Shown here one piece after another: positions 57,837 through 64,000 of a DNA stretch of 64,000 bases. The position numbers and the translations under genes were made by a program. Under the pieces are notes generated by a model. It searched no databases and was not told the DNA's origin. It saw only the letters and a program-made list of their open reading frames with translations. How positions within the stretch are numbered: position 1 is the stretch's first letter; each line of letters starts with the position of its first letter. Source of the stretch: Heterobilharzia americana (taxonomy: Eukaryota > Platyhelminthes > Trematoda > Strigeidida > Schistosomatidae); contig OX104130.1 of the NCBI GenBank assembly GCA_944470555.2, positions 46,905,491 through 46,969,490 on the forward strand, written 5' to 3'.

Positions 57837-58956
57837 GTCGCTATGATATAAACTTCTTGGGAAAACAAGTAGTTAACAACAATAAGAGGGTTGAAGACTG
57901 AATGCAGCAAAAGGACAGAATAAATAAGGGAAGATAATTTATGTTGGCTCACCTTCAGACACTTGTCACTTGATCCTCTGCTCTTGACCAACGAGTTTAA
58001 CCGTAAGCTCCAGATGCGTATGTATAACCAGGAAAGATATTTCCTGGGGAATGACCTCCAAGAAGGACCGAGAGCTAAGGCAGTTTGGCAGTTGAAACGC
58101 CCAAGAACCACTGACAGGAGGTAGACCGGTTGGTTCAAAGGAATAATAATGCCAATTTTCAACTGTTGAGGAGTGAGCTGACGAATAAGCAGCGGTGAGG
58201 TGCGTGCAGGAACAGAAGTGTTGCAAACGTTCAATCTTTTTAGGCTGAGTATTGCAAGTGGGAGTTTTTCAATGTGGAAAAATCCAAAAGCCGAGAGACG
58301 AGCGAAAACACGTCACTATTCAAGGAGCGCGCACCACCCGGCCTTTTAACAATCCAGTGTAGATCAGTTGGTTTTTCCGTACCTGCTTCTAGGTCTCGCG
58401 TAAGTTTTGCAGGTCTTTGGCGGATTCCGATGTAATAGGTCTACCCAGTTGCCTGCTGTAGCTGTGGTTGGCCTGACAGGTGGTTGGATGTTCAAATATT
58501 CAATACATCCAACATCAATAATGTGCGTAGAGGAAACATGCAGTTTCTGAGCTCTCGCTTCTAGGTCTTGAGGCTTGGTTCTTTTTGTTCCGTCGTACTC
58601 CTTCGATGGTGGCAGAAGTCTTTGCGTTTTCTTGCTCGTAGCTTTGGAGGTAGTGTTTGTCTATTTGAAGGTGTTTTATCTGCAAATTGTAGATTGGTTT
58701 GTTTAGGAAGGCAACGTAGCTACTGATAAGATCAGTCAACCGTTTGCAATTCCTGTTGCTGTAAGCACCTGCAAGTAAGTGTTAAGCATTACTTAAATAG
58801 TGATAAGAACAGGGTGATTGGAGAATGAGAAAAAGAGAAGTTAAAAGTACTTTTGAAAAGAGAAGTGTGATTGGTAATGATATAGAGGAGAGATGCGTCT
58901 TACTGCAGATAGTAGGGTTGGGGAATAGAAGGGGAAAACAGGGATGGAAGGGCTTA

Positions 58957-59271
58957 TCATAGGTTGCTACTAACAAATGTTCGTGGTAAGGCATTTGCGC
59001 TCACATACTCATTGAGTAGTCGTTTGAAGGAGTTGACTGATGTAGCTGTGGCCACTTCTTTTGGCAGTGCGTTCCATAAGGCACGCACTCCACGGGAGAA
59101 GTTGTACCTCACTCTAGTCATTGCCCCATGGTGGGGTATGCGAGTGGGGTTCCCACGGGACTGTCGGTTTTGGACCGGTAATGTTGTCCTATTTGGGTGG
59201 TCCACTTGGTGAATGATCTTGTAGGCTGTTATCAGATCACCTCGTTTTCTTTGATAGTTTAGTGTGAACAA
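58957..59271 (-). pseudogene. CR1-like ORF2 C-terminus
   Basis: 104 codons matching the end of the neighbouring ORF2 (KRGDLITAYKIIHQVDHPN versus KRGDLIMAYKIAHQADHAN, then ALWNALPKEV versus ALWNALPRHI). Confidence 0.8.
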
Positions 59272-62200
59272 GCTGCAATGGGTAGTTTTGGAGTATCCTA
59301 GGATCCTCTTCGTCGCCTATTGTCCTCCACATTTCGGTGTAGTCGGCGAATAGAAGGATAGAGGAGATTTTAGTGAAAGTCATTCATGAATAATAGAAAT
59401 AGGAGTGGTCCAAGGATTACTCCTCGTGAAACTCCTGTTAATGCTTTCCTCCAGGTTGATCGAACTCTGTTCACTTTAGTGCAGAACTATCTATCCTCCA
59501 GGTATGCTGTACACCGTGCTAAGAATGGTTCAGTGATACCCACTTCTGCTGGTTTGGCTAGCATGATGTGGCGTGGGACGCTTTTAAAAGCTTTGGTCAA
59601 GTCAAAGAGGATAACGCAAACTGGTTGGTTGTTGTCCTATCTAGTGGTCTGGTCATCCTTAGAGGTCGTCAAGCGTTTGGCACATGACCTCCTGGTTCTG
59701 AAGCCATGCTGGCTGGGATGAACGGTGTTGTTTCCGTCAAGGTAGTCTCAAACAACATCTACAACCAGGCTTTCCAGTACCTTGGAAAGTGTGGGGAGTA
59801 TTGCCATCGGCCTGTGGTTGCACGAGTCTCTTCGGCTTCCTCCCTTGAAGATTGGTGAAAGGATGGAGCGTTTCCATTCTTTGGGGAGTTAAACTACCTC
59901 CGTGGAGTGAGTGAACGGGTTGCACATGGGTATGCTTAGTACTTCGGCACATCTGCGTACGACCACCGGTCTTATGTCATAAGCCCGGGGAGTTTCCTAT
60001 TCTCAGTGTTGAAAGTTTTGCAAACATTTGGTCTGACGAACTCTTCACGTTCACCAGCTTTGTATCGCAGTCCCGAGGCTTCGGTCTAATACTAGATGTT
60101 GGTAGTGGATGCATTACTGGTTTGAGTTGCTCGTCAAACCAACTGCTCAACAGTTCCTCTATCTCACTGCTGTTCAAGGGTTCTCCAGCCGGCCCTTTGA
60201 TAAAGTTTAAGCCCTTATTCGTCTACTTGCGTCGTGACATAAACCCATACAGACTTCTCGGATTGCAAACTTAACCGCTTAGCCAGGTTGCCTTGGTATG
60301 TACTTGTCATCACGAATTCTTATACTAAACAAGTTGAGCAACGTCTTGTAGCTATGACTGTCTGGTTCTTTGCTTGATGTGTGCCACCGGTACCATGCTT
60401 TCTTTTTCCTCTTTATTTGCCTTTGCGTTGCGCGAGTTACCCAAGACTGTTTGAGGGGTGGCCGTCTGGTTAATTTTGGAACGCCATTTTCGATAGCGCT
60501 CCAGGTGGTATCTTTAATCTGTATCTAGTGTTCGTCTATCGGTAGTGAGTGCCACTCTTGAGGCCATGCAGTCTCCAGGAATTCGTTGTTCATGAGGTGG
60601 TAGTCTGCTTCTCGGTAACAGCGGAACGCTTCTGGCTAAACTATTGGTAGTCTCTTTGGTTATCAGAGTGAATCTCACCAGTGCGTGATCACCTTTACCT
60701 AGGGGAGGGGCTGGACACAGATATCGTCCACCAGAAGACCGCCTTCTGTTAAAAAGTAGCACAGTGGTGATTCTTTTCCATCTGGTCCCCATCTGGTGTT
60801 TTCTCTAACCTTCCCTATCGGTTTTGCTGTCATGAACGAATTTCGAAATTTGTGTTCGGAAGATTTGTGCTCACATCTTACCTCATACCCCGGGTTGAGT
60901 GTCGGTGTGTTGAAGCCTTTAGCGAGGACTACATGGTCATAGGCTGCCGAGGTGGCTGTTGAGATGGCACTAAGTAATTGTGCCTTATGCTCTGTAGTAA
61001 AAAGGGGAGGCTTATATACCACTTCTATTAGGTACTTGGTTTGGTTCATGGTGAAATACCACTATAAGGAGTTTTGTAGTGAGCTGAACACACCATCAGT
61101 CGTTTCCCTGACTTTTAGATGAGTGTTAGTATACAAGGCAACTCCTCCGCCTTCTTTCAACTGCATGTCCTTTCGGAACAGGGTTATGTTGGGCAAACAT
61201 ATTTCCTTATCCACTAGGTTTTCTGACAGCCATGTCTCCGAGGGAAGTGTGTCTGCTTGCAGATTATGGCACATTGTTTTTAGCTCCAGCATTTAACTCC
61301 TAAGACCTCTCACATTGCTGTAGAGGCATGTTAAGGAGCTACGTTCTGGGCTTAGTGCGATACGGGGACTTTTTTGGAGGCTAGTGCGCCGTTGCATCTG
61401 ATTCTGCCTGCCAGTCCCTACTGGTGGTCCCTCCTATCTTCTAGTCTGGTAGTTCATGGTTTACTCTCACAGCATCGTATGGCACCTTCTATGTGGTCTT
61501 TCACACGTATCATGTCATGAGAGCTTCTGTTAGTGATGCTGCGCAGTCAAAGCGTACAGCTAGCAATCTTGGTGGGGAGATGCTCTGCAAGTGCGTAGGT
61601 CTTGGTAACCTACTTACGCTGCTGGCAGGCAAATTCACAAGTCCCATTTTCGCCGCTAACCACCTCCACCGCTCGACATCATGGGGGCGATTATCACACT
61701 CTGTTGATCCACGCACCAGCTAGGGTATTCTGTGCACCACCACGGTCGCAACTTTGTGCAAATCACTAAGCGGGGACCTCCTCTTTGCCTCTCTGGTGAC
61801 CCAAGGTTTGTCCAGTTTCAGCCTCATGGGGCAGGAGCCTGCAATATCTGGTCGGCGTGACAGCAGCAGTATGTTCTCTGACTGCTTCGCCATCATCGCC
61901 GATTCCCTGAGTGGCGGCGGCCTGTCTCGAGCTGCCCTACTTCCTCGGGAGAGCCAGCATAAGTTGGCTGCAATGGGTTCTATTCTCAGCTTGTTGCAAT
62001 GGTCATCGCGCCTCTCCCTGTCAGACTGTTCTCGTCTTTCTAAGAGTCAGTCTGTTGGTATATAGACGTTGAACAGAATGATGGAATCCGTTCTCTTGTC
62101 CTGTAGGTGGGAAATATTGGCTTTGGTAGCCAGTGCTTTCGGCCTGGCCCATGCTCTATTCACTTCCGCCCATTCATTCTCAGAGCGACCTATCTCCTCA

Positions 62201-62670
62201 GGTTGTTCAGTCCCGTTGGATCGTCTGGGTGGCGGTGATACAGGCAAGGACTTTTTAGCTGCTTCAATTGGAGTGGGAGCCAATTTCTTCCTGCCTCTGG
62301 TTGTGGCAGTTTTGTACACCTGTGGAGCCAGAACGCATTCCGAGGAAAGATTATTGAAGCTCGTTCTTTGTAACATTTTCGCTGAACCAGGTGTTGCAGT
62401 TTGCCAGTGGTGATGGCCGGTGATTTCCGACACTGGGCATATATACCACATTCACTTACATGGGTACTTCCTTATAAGGCTGTAATACTGCCCCGATAAA
62501 CCATTATCACAGTTACAGTGTACCCATCTAAGACAGTTGTTGCATGCAAAGGCTTCCTGAGCCTCCAGCACCGATTCTTCGCAAACACTACAGTCGTCAG
62601 AGGTTTGATATTTTTTGACAAGTAAATGGTTTACTTTCTGTAGGGTGATGTCAAACGTAGTGTGTTTCCC

Positions 62671-63201
62671 CTATGCTTTATTTCTCACCAACGGTATGAC
62701 TGCAGATGTGTTACTGTCACTCTGACTACGGGGGTTTGCTGGTTTCAACAAATGCTGTGCCTGACGTGACAGTGCTATGGGGATCTTAGACGGTGATTGC
62801 GCTGCTGCACCCGTCTTTTCGGCACAGACTGGATTCTGTCCACTTACAGACCTCGTTATGCGACTAAGGGCTTGCCATCTGGTATTTTGTACCATTATAG
62901 TTAAGTGATTTATTATACAAATAATGTAAATTAAAAGGAGAATAAAGCGTAAAGTAGATGACTTACCAACAGAAACTTGGTACTCAGTCTCTCTCACTTT
63001 ATCAGCAACTTTGACCGAATACTCCAAGTGCGTATGTAAAGACCAAGAGAGATACTTCTTGGCGAATGGTCCCCAACAAGAGCCAAAAGCTATGGCAGTC
63101 GAACGGCCTAGACGACTTCGAATCACCAGCAGGAAGTATTTCCGAGTTGAGAAGATAGTTGCGTCGTTGCACGCAGCAGTTCTTGCGTCCATTTGATACA
63201 T
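62671..63201 (-). pseudogene. CR1-like leader and ORF1 start
   Basis: 176 codons are open, but only the part after MVQNTRWQALSRITRS (about 62900) parallels the MSAQNARHEALTRITRS start of the intact ORF1. The upstream part matches the neighbour's leader at nucleotide level. The frame there may be chance. Confidence 0.6.
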
Positions 63202-63267
63202 AAGTCGCGTTAACTGCTACGATGCGGTTGACAACTGTTGTTCGGCGACAAATGCAGTGGTTCTGAT

Positions 63268-63700
63268 AGTGCGAGCGTAGAAAACTGATAGTTTTTGATC
63301 TCTTGCATCTGGCCCTTGAGGCTTGGTTTCAGTTGTTCAGTTCGCTTCTGCACTGGTCAAGGAAATCTCTTCTGCTTTCTTGCCTGATTATATTCTTATG
63401 GACTGAGTGGTTTTCCTAAGAACTGTGACCCCAATGGGTTTCTCAAGTGTCGGGCCGCCAGACATTTGGTCGGACTGGTTGTGAAAAGGGGCTGGGAGAG
63501 ATGTCCAGAGAAGCCAAGGGAGGGAAACTGGGAGGAGAATGAATAAGGTGGAAGGAAGCTGGACGGAAGAGAAGAAGAAACTGAGGCGGATTCATGGGGG
63601 ATAAGTGATGGGGAAGACTCTGCTAAACGGCTTGAGATCACGGAGACGGAGGGAAAAGAAGGAGCAGGTAGGATTATCAGAGGGGTTATGTAGACAGAGG
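63268..63700 (-). mobile_element. 3' end of a third CR1-like element
   Basis: gatagtgcgagcgtagaaaa at 63268, followed by ctttctgctttcttgcc and a long purine-rich stretch, parallels 52738-53140, the 3' UTR of the intact element. This implies another copy continuing or truncated to the right. The exact right boundary is not visible; 63700-64000 shows no recognised feature. Confidence 0.55.
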
Positions 63701-64000
63701 TACTAATGCTACTATTCTTGGATGGTAACTTCGGAAGGCGTCCAGCACAGAGGTATGAGGTTGAGTCAGGTGAGCAATGATACTGGCGGTGTAGGACAGA
63801 GTGCTCCGGGTAGTGAAAAGTTAGTAGATCGTGCCGACCTACCCCATATCCCAGCTGGGTCAGCTCAGACTATGAGTCACTGCTTAGTTGTCTAAACTCC
63901 TGTCGAAGCTGTCAGCGAGCGGATCAGCAGCTATCCCGGCATGCATTGCATGTCAGCGGCTGCAGACAGAAGTGTGAATGTATGCGAGCTTTCGCCCTCT

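Larger units (their letters stand above)
52738..58500 (-). mobile_element. CR1-like element, nearly complete and almost intact
   Basis: About 5.7 kb on the - strand: leader (58500-57837), ORF1 (57836-56120), ORF2 (56044-53151), and a 3' UTR down to about 52738 that is pyrimidine-rich on the - strand (purine-rich on +). Only four or so frame lesions are visible, so this is the youngest non-LTR copy in the window. The 3' UTR start motif (gatagtgcgagcgtgg on +) recurs at 63268, and a related version at 58525. Confidence 0.88.
58525..63230 (-). mobile_element. CR1-like element, second copy, decayed
   Basis: Same orientation and order as the neighbour: leader similar to it near 63060-63150 (YLSW…HTHLE region), ORF1 finger fragments (62451-62050), endonuclease pieces (61716-61510; 61292-61062; 61049-60699), RT pieces (60177-59400) and the tail RRKRGDL-like block (59271-58957, GVRALWNALPKEV). 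Frames are cut many times. It is clearly an older relative of the 52.7-58.5 kb element. Confidence 0.8.

Overview
The window looks like nuclear DNA of a schistosome-type blood fluke (Trematoda). Four things point that way: interrupted host genes with conserved animal proteins, a tRNA-derived SINE carrying a hammerhead ribozyme of the schistosome Sm-alpha type, a Ty3/Gypsy element whose gag has a CHCC-type finger as in the CsRn1 group, and many RTE-like and CR1-like non-LTR retrotransposons. The species cannot be fixed from the sequence alone.

Two host genes are present. On the + strand, five exons between 167 and 13572 encode the C-terminal 352 residues (HAND, SANT and SLIDE domains plus a basic tail) of the ISWI chromatin-remodelling ATPase, SMARCA5/SNF2H type. 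The ATPase part lies to the left of the window. On the - strand, four exons between 43060 and 31581 encode about 624 residues of a TBC1D24 (Skywalker)-like protein: a TBC domain followed by a C-terminal TLDc domain. Its start codon was not found. The two genes converge, with about 18 kb between their stop codons.

Nearly everything else is repeat. ISWI intron 1 (9.3 kb) holds an RTE-like element (family 1, - strand), a dispersed repeat of about 525 bp (here 'repeat R'), opposed Sm-alpha SINE fragments with one largely preserved hammerhead, and two fragments of a second RTE-like element (family 2). The region between the genes holds family-2 relics, a complete LTR retrotransposon (20130-25799) with 435-bp LTRs and a 4-bp target duplication, and a decayed second Gypsy element. 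TBC1D24 introns hold another Gypsy relic with a nested solo LTR, a hairpin repeat, TA tracts and a family-2 copy almost identical to the one in ISWI intron 1. The right-hand 16 kb is a CR1-like element on + (48.0-52.2 kb), then a nearly complete CR1-like element on - (52.7-58.4 kb), a decayed relative in the same orientation (58.5-63.2 kb), and what looks like the 3' end of a third.

I found no convincing new gene system. The most notable observations are: the near-identical 1.85-kb family-2 tract at 6.6-8.4 and 38.4-40.3 kb, in which both copies share the same stop codons; an LTR element with young LTRs but heavily frameshifted coding regions; the intronic hammerhead; and the head-to-tail CR1 array.
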